In this document: piece after piece, positions 11,839 through 22,124 of the stretch
Layout of the letters: the number at the start of each line of letters is the position of its first letter
Numbering within the stretch: the stretch's first letter is position 1
Source: Ceratodon purpureus
Lineage: Eukaryota > Streptophyta > Bryopsida > Pseudoditrichales > Ditrichaceae
Direction of reading: 5' to 3'
NCBI GenBank assembly: GCA_014871385.1
Contig: CM026426.1
Location: forward strand, 100,418,009 to 100,482,008
Length of the DNA stretch: 64,000 bases
Position numbers and translations under genes: made by a program
Notes under the pieces: generated by a model
What the model was told of the DNA's origin: nothing
Database searches by the model: none
What the model saw: only the letters and a program-made list of their open reading frames with translations

Positions 11839-13466
11839 TCCTTTCTTCTTCGCTGTGGACTTTGAAGCCGCAACTGCTTCTCCCTCCTCCTCATCCTGGC
11901 TTGCTGCTCCACCTCGTGTCGCTCCTCCTGTTTCTTTTGCACCTCCTTTGCAGCTCCTTCTTCCATGTCGTCCCGGCCGCGACCAGAACCTCTTGCTGGT
12001 GCCTTTTTCCGGATTTCCTCTGCAACAGGCTCCTGCGTAGATGTTCCTCCTCTACATGACGACCCTCATGGCTTCTCATGCGGACCCTCCTTCCCAACGT
12101 CGTCTTCATCACTACCGCACCTCAATTCCTCTCTTGTGCTCTCATACTTTGCCCCTTCCGAGCACTAGCTGTGTCTCTGGAGCATGCACTCGGGCTTCGC
12201 TCCATTATTGCCTCACATGTCTACACGAACTACGCCCACTGCCACTTCCAATGCACCTTGACGACACCAAAAGAAGAGACTCCCAAATTAACCTAAAACC
12301 CTCACAATCCAAGCCCACCAACCTTCGATAGAAAACCCACATTTCGTGGCACCTCGAGCCCTAGCAATCCCCACCTAGCATCTCACCTAGAAGCAAAGCT
12401 CGCAGCATCGACTCCACAAGCACAGTAGTCTCGACCCCCAACTCGAGAGGTGCGAGAGGAAGGTCACCTCCAACCACCAGTCACCTAGTGTCCTGTCCAA
12501 ACTCCACACTGCCGGTCACCGGTCATCTCCACACTCTCCATGAACAGTAACTGGTGACCGCCAGTCACGAACGGCAATAATCACTTCCCGCCGTTTGTAA
12601 GCCATCACTCCAAATATTTCTAGTGTTCATTGCATGTCAACATTAATTGACATTTTGCTAATATACTCCCACACTTAATTCTCTCCCATTCTAAACATGA
12701 CTAGTTTACTTAGTTACCATTCTCAAAAAAATCCCAAAAAATTAAAAAATAAAAAAAAATGGTGTAAGTTAAAACGTACATGCGAATGTTTAAATAAATT
12801 TTTCTTGTTTTTGCACTGACATTATACACTATGGTGAGGGTTTCCAAGAATAACAAAAAATTTACTACAAATAATCAAAATATCATAAGTAGATTGCTAT
12901 TAGAATGCTATTAGAAAATCTATTAGATCGCTATTAGATCTATTATATCGAAAGTTTTTCATCTTAATTGAGATGAGGAAGAATTCGATGTTCGTCTATT
13001 GATTTTCTTTTTAATTTCTTATCATCAAAAAAACTTAAAATAGATTTAGATGAAATAAAAAAAATAAAAAATGAACAACATATAGAAAGTAATTTCTACA
13101 ATATCTTGTTCTTTTGTCCTTGAAGAAATGTCCCTTTTTATTCTTTTACTTCTTCTTTTTCATTTAATGGAAACATTTTGCATTATCCTTTTTCCACCAT
13201 GCTAATTGCTCAACTTCTCATGTTCACTTTCATAAAATGATGAATTCTAGGAACATATCTCCCTTTAACGTATCAAAGTTTATTTTCAAGATGCTAAATT
13301 AGGAACCATATACAATTCTAAAAAACAAGTGTATAAATAACCGATAGTGATGGTTTTCAATTTATATTTTTTATAACGACGTGTTAAAAAGAGGATCATA
13401 TTAGAGCCATGCTATAATTTAAATAAAAATAGCTTGTATAGTATTTTGGAATGCTTCAAAAACCAA
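11839..13466. other. GC-rich leader then AT-rich intergenic DNA
   Basis: 11839-12300 is GC-rich and probably the 5' part of the minus-strand gene. 12430-12590 has many GGTCACC/GGTGACC motifs in both orientations. 12890-12950 has short degenerate repeats of GCTATTAGA. 12600-13460 is AT-rich with no ORF worth naming. Confidence 0.4.
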
Positions 13467-16220
13467 TCACTTGACTGAACTAGACTTCATCCCAAGTTCA
13501 TCTAAAAAAATCCTGAAGTAGAGATCTTTAACAAATATACAATTTTCAAGAGCAGGATGATTGCACATTACAAGGATGATTGGAATGAAATGACCAATTT
13601 TGGCAACGTTGCCTGGAAAGGCTAGGATGCTGTATGCTTCAATCAATTGCAGATCCTGCCGCCGAGGCTGCACATCAACTTCCGCTAGTCCATGTATTTG
13701 AATTCTGCCACATGTCAAGTCGAGAAGTGTTGGCCTATATAGATCTAAATGAAAGCGAATCCTTAATGTTAGAATAGACTATCTTGATTGGCTGATCCAT
13801 ATAGCCTAACCCCTCTCTTTGCATGGAATTTGAACGGCTCGGATTGAGTAAGGCAAAGTACTAATTGTGCACTTCAGTACTCAAAGGTTGCAATGGTACA
13901 GTAGAGTTTGGTCAAAACTGCACTACCTCTAGTGTACTTCCACCCTTAAGACCCATGCGCTTCTTGAAATAGGAGCGTTGAAGATATTTCTCCATATCAT
14001 GTAAACCATTAACGGATTCAACAATCCATTTTCAGGTGGAGTCCACATGGAGTTCCCTCTAGTTGGTGTGGTGCCCTGAAGCATTGTTGGATCCAATGGA
14101 CCAATTTCAAGGTGCGCCAACATGGGAGTAGCATTTAGTTCAGGTTGAGGAGAGTCTTTAGAGTTAAATCCAAAATGTAATATCTCTTGCCGCAAGCATT
14201 CTAGAGAATTGTTGTACCCTAGCAACCAAAACCTAGTCATAGAATTTGTGGCTTTTACTTCGAATAATTCATTATGGAGGTAATAAAGTAATAATAATGA
14301 AGTTGATGGCACCTTGTAGTTGCACGAGAACTTGAATTTACTTCATGGATGACAAATAAGATGAATGAATCTCTAGAGTTGTAAACGGAAAAAAGGACTA
14401 TCATTATTCCGTTGGTTGCCTCAAAGTCACTCTTAGATCCAAAGGGTTGTTTCCAAGCTGTAGCAACATGGGGTTTCCCTCAGTTGGTGTCGTGCCTAAA
14501 AACCATTGTCATATTTGACGGGCCACTTTTGAGTTGAGCCAACATGAAGGAAACCGCGACTTTTTGGGACGCCCGAAAGGGCAAAAAAATCCGACGGACG
14601 AGTGGAGCCTTGACCCGCAACTATTGTGGCTTGGACTTGTGTTGAACGTGTCAATTCATCATGGTAATGGACCTGCCATGTAGTCAATGAAGAAATGGTC
14701 TTGAAGCCACATTACCAGCCAATGCGCTTAAGTGAGGCTCAAGGACTAATTGGAATGGAATTGCTAAAGAAATCATAACACATTGAAACACATATCCTTT
14801 GTGATTAAAGAGTGACTGTTAATCACTCTTCTCGGAAATACGATAATTTTGTGCGTATATTATATATTGAGGAAATGGCAGAATGTGATCCATCAAAATA
14901 TGTAGTATGACGATGTGATCATCTAAAAGGACCTCGTGGCCAATACAAACAAAATCAGACATACTCGTCTCGCTCTAAGACCAAGGAAAGATGTCATGCA
15001 TTCATACAATATCAAAATCTACTGCAAAAGTCCGCTCTCCAGAATTTACTTGACCTCCTTGAAGCTCAGGCATGGAGCATGAATGAAGCTGTCCTCAAAT
15101 TAACCCAAGTTGCAATTGGCATTGTAAATGTGTTAAAGGTGCTTGAAGGGGACCCAAGGGTGTCGTTTACTAAGAGACTTGAGGGCCATCACCTGGAAGT
15201 AAGGGCAAGTGCAACCAAGCTTGGGACCTATAATAATCTTGTAGGATTGAGTCTCTGCTATGGTCTTCAATAGAAGGCTGATGATGCAGCCATAGCTTGG
15301 ACTTGGAATCATCGTAACAGATTTGAGCCAAACCGAAAGAAGGAAGAAGCCCAATTGTTCTCATGCTCTGTGCGTCAAACTCGATTGCAGCCTTGAATTT
15401 TGAATCCTCCTTATACGGTTGGATGGAAGTTTAGATTGGATGAGACATCTAGATGAGATAAGTCCAGGACCAGCTGTCAAGCTTGAAAACTGGCATCCTC
15501 AAAGACGTGATCCGCTAGCAACTCTTGGCGTTGAGGTAGTCTAAATCCTACGGCCTCCAAGTCCAGAATTTCTCCTTTTGTGAAGCTAGTCCATCGCTTC
15601 ACAAGCCACACGGCTTGGACAGGAGGCCTAAATTGGACATGTTTTCAACTCGTACCTTAGATACAGCGGTGAATGTTGTCATTGCAAATCAGAACTGCAT
15701 ACAAAATATTTTGTCACTCTTGTAGTCTTCCATCATTCTTCAATAGCATGGCATTGCTGTAGCCATGTTCCCCCGGATTACTCAAGCCTTCTACTTCTTG
15801 TTTCTTTTCACTTGTTGGGCAAAGTATACTTTGGCGTATTTCTTGGGCATTTGAACAATGTGCCACTTTGACTTGATGACGTTGGTTTCTTCCACAACTA
15901 TAACATGATGCCAATTTGCAACCGCCATGACTTCCACAGACGGCGAGGAGGGGCATCTACTAATACTGGTCTGCCTTCAATTCAACGTCGAGTGGATCTA
16001 GTGCTCATGCAAGGTTTGGAAGAATTCATCTTATCAGGGCGGTGTGATTTGAATTGCCTTCCAATTGGTTGGTCGAGCTTGTGCTTTGTTGAACCAAAGA
16101 TATCTTCACCTTCAAGATGAGGCTGCCAAAAGAGCAGCATTTGTGAATTAGGAATATGCTTTGTTGCGTCAACAAGACCTTTAGGATCTAAAGACTTCTA
16201 TACGTGCCTTAGTTGAAGCT
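13467..16220. other. Degenerate region without recognised genes
   Basis: Only short ORFs occur on both strands (13467-13718 and 13929-14312 minus, 15079-15273 plus, 15714-15956 minus). One minus stretch has a CYSCGRNQRHQ segment that faintly recalls a zinc knuckle. The density of stops in coding-like stretches suggests old transposon debris. Confidence 0.4.
14044..14550 (-). repeat. Diverged duplication of a coding-like segment
   Basis: 14044-14127 and 14464-14550 align by eye over about 85 bases. On the minus strand both encode the same short pattern: MLAHLEIGP...TM..GTTPTRGNSM in the first and MLAQLKSGP...TM..GTTPTEGNPM in the second, where a one-base shift and a stop interrupt it. The match at amino-acid level suggests the duplication existed while the sequence was coding. 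Confidence 0.55.
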
Positions 16221-17670
16221 CTACCTTGGATGGTTCCTTACTAGGGGTCTCGCCCCAAAGGTATCCACAATAGCTTTGTGGACTACAATGGTCACATACA
16301 CGTTCTCATAGCGATTGCCACATTGTTGCATCCACTTGTTGTCTACAATCTTCAATAGTATGCACAATGGCATCTCATCCTTCTCAGCGTCTGTCAATCC
16401 TTGCAAAGTGACATTAAAGCTTGGAATTAGTTCCAAAAAGACTTCCAACTCAATAATGACATTTATTAGAGACGGAAGATCAGATACTTACAAGCTGCAT
16501 AAATTTCCTCCAGTGGCGGTATCAAATATGCTAAAAGGCAAGCCAAAGGTCGAGATGGCAAAGACCATCTTTAGTAGTTGCGCCTACCAAGGTCCACCAA
16601 GCTCGGATTGCATGGTAATAAATTTCAGCATCATCCGCCATCTTTGCATCACGGTACCAAGAGCACATGGTGTAGTGATGTGATTGAAGATGGTCACTTG
16701 TAATATGAGCCTCGGTGTGCTTCTTCATTGATTGCGCCTAGTGGAATTGGCATGTTCTCTCCTATTTTGGAATCTCCACCTTCGGGTTGCCCTCCTATAT
16801 ATGACCCAAATTGCTCGCCAATTTGCTTGTGCATTGTCAACCATAAACCCCTTCAATTTTTCATTCTTCGCGACGTGTTTGGCCATTACACAGTTTATGC
16901 CACAACATGCTCTAGGCTCTCTTGTCCTCTTATTGCATATTGCAGATTACAATTGTCATGGCCTGACACTGTTGCAAAGCATACATGTGACAGGCCATCG
17001 TGGTCCAATCCTTTATCCGCTTCATATGGTTAAACATCATCCAAGCGTCCTACGAATCACCAAAGGGCTGCATGCGTCTAAGAAGGTCGACTCTAGAATC
17101 AATTGCCTTCTTTGACATCTTGAACGCAAAGACTTTGTCACCCTCCTTACCCTGCCCGGGAAACTTATTCTCGTGTATATACTCCCATTTGCTACACCCT
17201 CGGAGCAACGCAATGCCATCTATAAAGCCTTTATTGTCGTGACCCTTGAATGTGTTGATATTGTTCTTTAAACTAGGGGAGCTAAGCAGAAAAAACGTCT
17301 TGAAAACAACGTCCAGCTCATGGTCATCAAAGAACATGCTTGTTTTGCCTTCGTGGATGAGAAGATAATGGCTGACGACATCCTTGCATGCATCAAGTGC
17401 TATGGTGGATGGTTTCCTAGTTGGATTTCTCTCAAATGTACCCTCAACAAGATTCAGAATCTTCATCATGTTCTCACAGCACTCCACATGACCATCGAGA
17501 TGGTCATGGAAGCCAAAATGAATGCAAGCACGCGTCATGTTCTCCTTGCCAAAAACATAATACACTCTGGCTGCACAAGGAGTAAAGTAGGTTGGTGGAA
17601 TATTGCAAATCCTACAAACAAGAGTCAATTTGAGTGGCGAAGATTCCCTGACTACAAATAGTGTGAGCAC
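16221..17670 (-). pseudogene. Transposase-like pseudogene (MULE/hAT-like, family unresolved)
   Basis: The N-terminal 206-residue open block (17670-17050) has a CRIC..C...C..H/C zinc-like stretch and ends in VDLLRRMQPFGDS; the reading continues with AWMMFNHMKRIKDW. Downstream on the same strand, broken pieces follow in order: MVDNAQANW (about 16850-16821), a helical block at 16728-16531 with KKHTEAHI, DDAEIYYHAIRAWWTLVGA and LDLWLAF, and the decayed continuation YRHWRKFMQL. A D-containing motif followed by helical, Trp-rich segments resembles the catalytic part of MULE/hAT-type transposases. Several frame changes and stops show decay. The family name is inference. Confidence 0.45.
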
Positions 17671-18049
17671 TCAAATCGCTCACTTTTATCTTTTTATTCA
17701 AAAATCTCTTAGTTTAGTAGGAATTTGAATTTTTTAACATTTATTTCCAAATCAGTCCCCAAAGTGGGCAATTTCTCCAACACACAATGAATTAACTGCA
17801 CCCCCTAAAACCCCCTACTCCCACCCTCTAAATCACCAACTTTCACCAACTGCCCACCCAATTCCCACACCCACAAGGACCATTATTCCGCCCAATCCAT
17901 AACAAGGTCCTTACTGGGGCGCTTTTGGAAGCTTGTACAGTTTGAATGTGGGGTAGCTGGTCAATAGGGGGCGAAATTATTAGCCGGGCGCCAATTGGTG
18001 CAACTACCTTACACACACCAATCTTCAACATAGAGAGCATGGGAGTCTC
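17671..18049. other. AT- then C-rich spacer
   Basis: No ORF or repeat recognised. It is probably the 5' flank or left end of the pogo-type element that follows; I could not identify a terminal inverted repeat. Confidence 0.4.
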
Positions 18050-18437
18050 ATGAGGGGATGGGAGAGGGCTAGGAGGTACAACTTGAGGAGTGCATCTACA
18101 CAAGGGCAACCAAGTAGTGCACAAGAAAATTTCAGTATAGGAGAGGGGGGTCAAGATCCTACTCTAGGCAATGGAGATGGGAGGGAGGATTTACCTAGCA
18201 GCCAAGAGGAGCCCAAGAGTGGAGGAAGGAGAGCTGCAGCAAAAAAACATGTGAGTTGGACTAATGCACATCTCAAGTTAGCTCCAGATGCAGTAACTGA
18301 TGAGGGGTTAAAGTAAGAACTACAGCAAGGCATCATGGTATTCCATACACTTCTCTAAGGGACCATTTGTATGGGAAAGTGTTGGGAAGAAAGAGAGGGC
18401 CAAAGACTGTACTCAGCAGTGAAGAAGAAGAAAAGTT

Positions 18438-18686
18438 AACACCATATTCGTTATATTGAGACTATTCATAGTCTTAATTTAATGCTTGACTATAGCTTTT
18501 TCATTGATTTCTTGATTGATTCTATATTTGTCAAAAACTTTTTGACTATATATGAGAAGACTATCCTCGAGTCGAGGATAATTAGAAAGTCAAAAAAAAG
18601 TTGAAATTGCCTAAAAACAATTGCTGAAATTGTAGGCAAAAAGTCTCAAAGTTCTGAAATTGTCTCAAAATAACGAATATGGTCAT
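18438..18686. mobile_element. 249-bp MITE nested in the pogo transposase
   Basis: Inverted ends: 18441-18462 starts ACCATATTCGTTAT, and the reverse complement of 18662-18683 starts with the same bases; 21 of 22 positions match. The flanks both read AGTT (18434-18437 and 18687-18690), a candidate 4-bp target duplication. The interior is AT-rich without an ORF and has a central perfect inverted repeat, TATCCTCGA/TCGAGGATA (18562-18580). Taking the element out rejoins the transposase frame between EEEEKL and VDYCFKM, which supports the borders. No autonomous partner is seen in the window. Confidence 0.8.
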
Positions 18687-21082
18687 AGTTGGTAGATTAC
18701 TGCTTCAAAATGCAAGAGTTAGGCCATCCCCTAACTCCAATGCAACTGAAAATGAAAGTAGCTTAAGTTACTCAAACTAGAGAGACTCCCTGGAGTGACA
18801 TAGGACTTCCAGGGAAGTCATAGCTATAGTGTTTTAGAGAAAGACATCCTGAATTAGTACCAAGGAAGAGCCAACCCTTAGAGCTAGGTAGAGCTAGAGG
18901 ACTATGTCCAAGCAATGTTGCTACACTCTATGCCAACCTACAAAACCTTTAACAAAACTTTCAATTACCCTCCCAATCACATCTGGAATTGTGATGAATT
19001 AGGGGTTCATGTTGGAAGGTGGGGTGGTGCCACAGTCCTTGCCAAAGTAGGCTCCAAAACAATATATGCCATTGAACCTGATCAGAGAGAACATCTATCA
19101 GTATTATCATACATCAATGTAAGAGGGGGGGGGTAAAATTCCGAACTTTTGCATTCTAAAGGGTGCTTATTTCCTATGGGACTATGTGAAGAAATGTGAA
19201 AAAGATGCAGTGATGGCCATGCAGCCAAATGCCTGGATGACAAAGTGGCTCTTTCAGTCCTGGATTGCACATTTCAAGAAGCAAGTGAAAAAAAGACATG
19301 GAGGGATTAGTCAACAGAACATACATTTAGTGATTCTAGATAGGCACAATTCACATATTACTCTAGAGGTAGTAATCTTAGCAATGAACTCTAAATTGGA
19401 CATTATCTCCCTCCCTTCTCACACCTCTCATGCACTACAACCTCTGGATGTATCATGCTTCATGCCATTTAAAACAACATTTAGAGCAATAAAGGACTCA
19501 TGGACTCTACAAAACAAGGGGAGGAGGTAGAGAAGGCAGACTTGTGTTTGTGGACATCTCAAGCACTTGAGAAAGCATTAACTCCTAAGAACATAAAATC
19601 TGGATTTAGGAAGACAGATTTGGCCATACAATGAGAGTGCAATGTCAAAATCAATGCAACCTAGTGAGGGATTTGAGGAGGGGCAGGAAGGATATAATCC
19701 TACAAGACAAGAAGAGGAGGGGCCCAAAGATTTAGAAGAGGAGGCGGGCAGTGAACAGAGCGATGAGGAAGCGGCGGGGGAGGGCTGGAGCATGCGGGGA
19801 GGAGTCGGAGAGAGGCTGCTGGTCTGGCAGGGGGCTGACTGTCTTGGAGCGGGGAGAGCCTCTAGAGCATGGCGGGGAGGGGGGCCCCTGTGCTGATCTA
19901 CAGGGGCCTGGCCATGCAGTCAACGGCGGTGAAGACTGCGGCTGCAGTCAACAGCGGCGTGGGGACAGCCGCGGTCTAGTCCATTGCATGGCAACTGCTG
20001 TGAGGGCGGGCATGACCATGCACATCGAGGGCAGGCGCAGCGGGAAGCCTCCGACAGTGGAGCACTCACAGGTCACGGTCAACGGCAGGGAGGAGATTCG
20101 TCAAGGCGGCGGGGTCATGCACAGCGAGACGCTGCACGACAGTCTCTTCATCGGCGCACCGACCTTCGGCTCTACAGGATCCAACCAGGGGCGATTAGCA
20201 ATGAGTTGAAATAGTGACGTAGTGTGTGTGAACAACGCAGATAAGGGGATAAGAGAAGGGGGGGATTCGGTGGCTTACAGTGAAAAGCATGACTAATGAT
20301 GCATTGGTGCATGGGCTCCATCCGCACTCTCATGCCCTAGGTATCTGGATGTAGACCTACACATGTGGATAAAGCACAAAATGAGAGTGGAACAAGACAT
20401 TTTTATGTAGATGTACCACATCCAGAGGAGAGCAATTACATGAGGGACGAGCAACACATAGCCATAGATTCAACCTTTTTAGCGGAAGTCCGAACTGAAA
20501 ACGAAAACAACAGAGACCAGTTTCTCTCATTGTCTGAGCTAATTCTTGCGAAAAGACGAAGAAGACAGCAACCCCTCTTGGACTACACTCAAAGCATAAT
20601 ATTGACATCAGTAGAGTATAATAGAAGGCTGGAAGAAGTTTTGGTACAGAAGGAGGCAACTGCAGCTGCTGCCAAGAGAAAGAAAGAAGAAAAGGAGGCC
20701 ACATAAGAACAACGCAAGGCACTAAAATTGCAGCAACAAGTGGAGAAAGAAGAGCGTGCTAAGGCAAGAGAACTCAAGAAACAAAAGAGAGAGGCCCAGG
20801 CCGAGGCACGGCAAGCGTCCAGGCCCATCCCAACGAGGCGAAGGGGGCAAGGAGAGGGCAGCACCGACCAAATAGAGGGGCAAAGGGGGAGGGCAGGAGT
20901 TCTTACCGGTGAGGGTGCGCGGCCACTACTGTCGCAAACATCGAAAGGTGAGCAGCTCGCAGGAGCCTCCCCTGGCGCAGCTCCAAACCCCCGCGCAGAC
21001 TCGCTGTAAGGTAACTTGCATTGATAGATGGATGAATGAAATCTTCTAATCACATTGGACAGTGTGTAAGCAGAGGATGAAA

Positions 21083-21266
21083 GGAGTCAGACAACTCCCA
21101 GCTGAGGATGGATGGACCGGAGTTAGACAACTCCAGATTAAGAACATGTGCACTAGAGTTAGACAGCTCTATATTTAGTGCATTGGAGTTAGACCACTCC
21201 AAGATTGAGAACATGTGTACAAGAGTTAGACAACTCAAGATGAGGTACACTAGAATTAGACTACTG
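21083..21266. repeat. LTR hairpin array I: six GAGTT-AGAC-AACTC units
   Basis: Short inverted repeats occur at 21083-21098, 21119-21134, 21156-21169, 21185-21200, 21223-21236 and, degenerate, from 21253. The stem GGAGTT pairs with AACTCC around a 4-base AGAC centre; spacing is about 30-37 bases. Some copies keep pairing through a G-T wobble (GAGTT/AGCTC). They lie upstream of the TATA box, in U3. Confidence 0.75.
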
Positions 21267-21280
21267 ATAGTAGTGAATTA

Positions 21281-21524
21281 GCTTTACTCTAAATATAGGA
21301 GTAAAGATAGTGGTGAATTATCTTTACTCTAGATATAGGAGTAAAGATCTAGAAGAGTCTCTGAGTTAAAGAGATAGAAGAATCTAGAATGATCTATGGA
21401 TTATCTTTACTCCAGATATAGGAGTAAAGAAGATGGAAAGATCTAGAAGAGTCTCTGAGTTGAAGAGATAGAAGAACCTAGAAGGATTTGTGGATTACCT
21501 TTACTCCAGATATAGGAGTAAAGG
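21281..21524. repeat. LTR hairpin array II: four TCTTTACTCC/GGAGTAAAGA units
   Basis: Copies at 21281-21307, 21321-21347, 21404-21430 and 21498-21524. Each has a 10-base stem and a 7-base loop (AAATATA or AGATATA). Copy 3 has stem TCTTTACTCC/GGAGTAAAGA; copy 4 has CCTTTACTCC/GGAGTAAAGG, so the outer pair changed from T-A to C-G on both arms. The last two copies sit in a longer repeat of about 94 bases containing AGAAGAGTCTCTGAGTT. Confidence 0.85.
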
Positions 21525-21603
21525 AGATAGAATGATCTATGAATAGGCTAGACTCTAGGACATAGCTTAAGATAGACTGTAGTTCCTTTTGGGAAGGAAC
21601 TCA

Positions 21604-21612
21604 TATATAAAG
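21604..21612 (+). promoter_or_regulatory. LTR TATA box
   Basis: TATATAAAG, followed by GGCTCGGG. It is preceded by a small hairpin, GTTCCTT/AAGGAAC. The position about 180 bases before the LTR end fits a U3/R boundary. Confidence 0.6.
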
Positions 21613-22124
21613 GCTCGGGGGTGAGATGGTGAGACACTTCTCTGGTGATCACTTCTCTATGGTTGGGTGGTGAGCCTTCAGTCAATATATTTTGATCTTT
21701 GTAGTTCTATTGAGTTTTTATCTTTCCCTTGTCTTATTTGTCTTTTTGTTGAGAGTTGGTGGCAAACCTGTTGGGAGGTTTGTTACACTCGCCTCCTCAC
21801 GGCCATCCCAACCCAGGCGCTTGGGCTTCTTTCAGTTGGACAGGACTCCCGGCAGTGGGCGCCTCTTGGCTCAGTAGAGAGCTACAATCGCCACCTGCGC
21901 CTTCCCGCAATCGTGCCGAGAGCAGGGCCTCGCACCACCTTCGCCCCACCCCCATGGCGTGGGCACTTCCTTCGCACCTCCTTGGAGCTCCTCCGCACCT
22001 CTACCCCTCCATCCCCCCAAATCTATACGAGTCATCTTGGCTCCAACACATACAGAGTAGTTTCTGCAATCCACAGCCTCATCCTCCATACTACTCTGGA
22101 CATGAGCAAAATCCAAATGAGTAG

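Larger units (their letters stand above)
21005..21787 (+). mobile_element. Solo LTR, 783 bp
   Basis: Begins TGTAA (21005) and ends TTACA (21787), the 5'-TG...CA-3' signature with a 5-base inverted match. Flanked by identical CTCGC at 21000-21004 and 21788-21792, a 5-bp target duplication. It holds a TATA box and downstream T-rich transcribed-looking sequence. No gag, pol or second LTR adjoins, so it is a solo LTR left by recombination. Removing it with one CTCGC copy joins the frame that ends at 21009 with the frame that runs to 22124, strong evidence for insertion into an existing ORF. Confidence 0.88.
18050..22124 (+). pseudogene. pogo/Tigger-type transposase (CENP-B HTH, DDE_1), broken and twice interrupted
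   Basis: Starts with a basic leader (MRGWERARRYNLRS). After a frame change near 18306 a psq-type HTH follows: RHHGIPYTSLRDHLYGK, then GRKRGPKTVLSSEEE. A MITE splits the next motif; the frame resumes with VDYCFKMQELGHPLTPMQLK (CENP-B HTH), then a TAA at 18764. The DDE_1 core has YPPNHIWNCDELGVHVGRWG (first D), GGATVLAKVGSKTI, a slip in a G-run near 19126-19134, LVILDRHNSH (second D) and SHALQPLDVSC (third D). KADLCLWTSQALEKAL is followed by another frame change near 19610 (GIWPYNES-like). The tail includes RRRRQQPLLDYTQSIILTS, a stop at 20704 and long K/E/Q helices. GC-rich DNA at 19780-20340 may be an insertion. Confidence 0.78.

Noticed and set aside
10714-12331. Plus-strand Leu/Ser-rich ORFs
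   Set aside because: They are antisense to the three same-frame minus-strand blocks, which have better protein character.
19751-20214. GC-rich plus-strand ORFs as a separate gene
   Set aside because: Several frames are open at once and the composition explains them; kept only as a possible insertion in the pogo gene.
21083-21524. CRISPR-like array from regularly spaced short palindromes
   Set aside because: Spacers are not unique sequences of constant length, the units are degenerate, and the array lies in an LTR of a eukaryotic genome.
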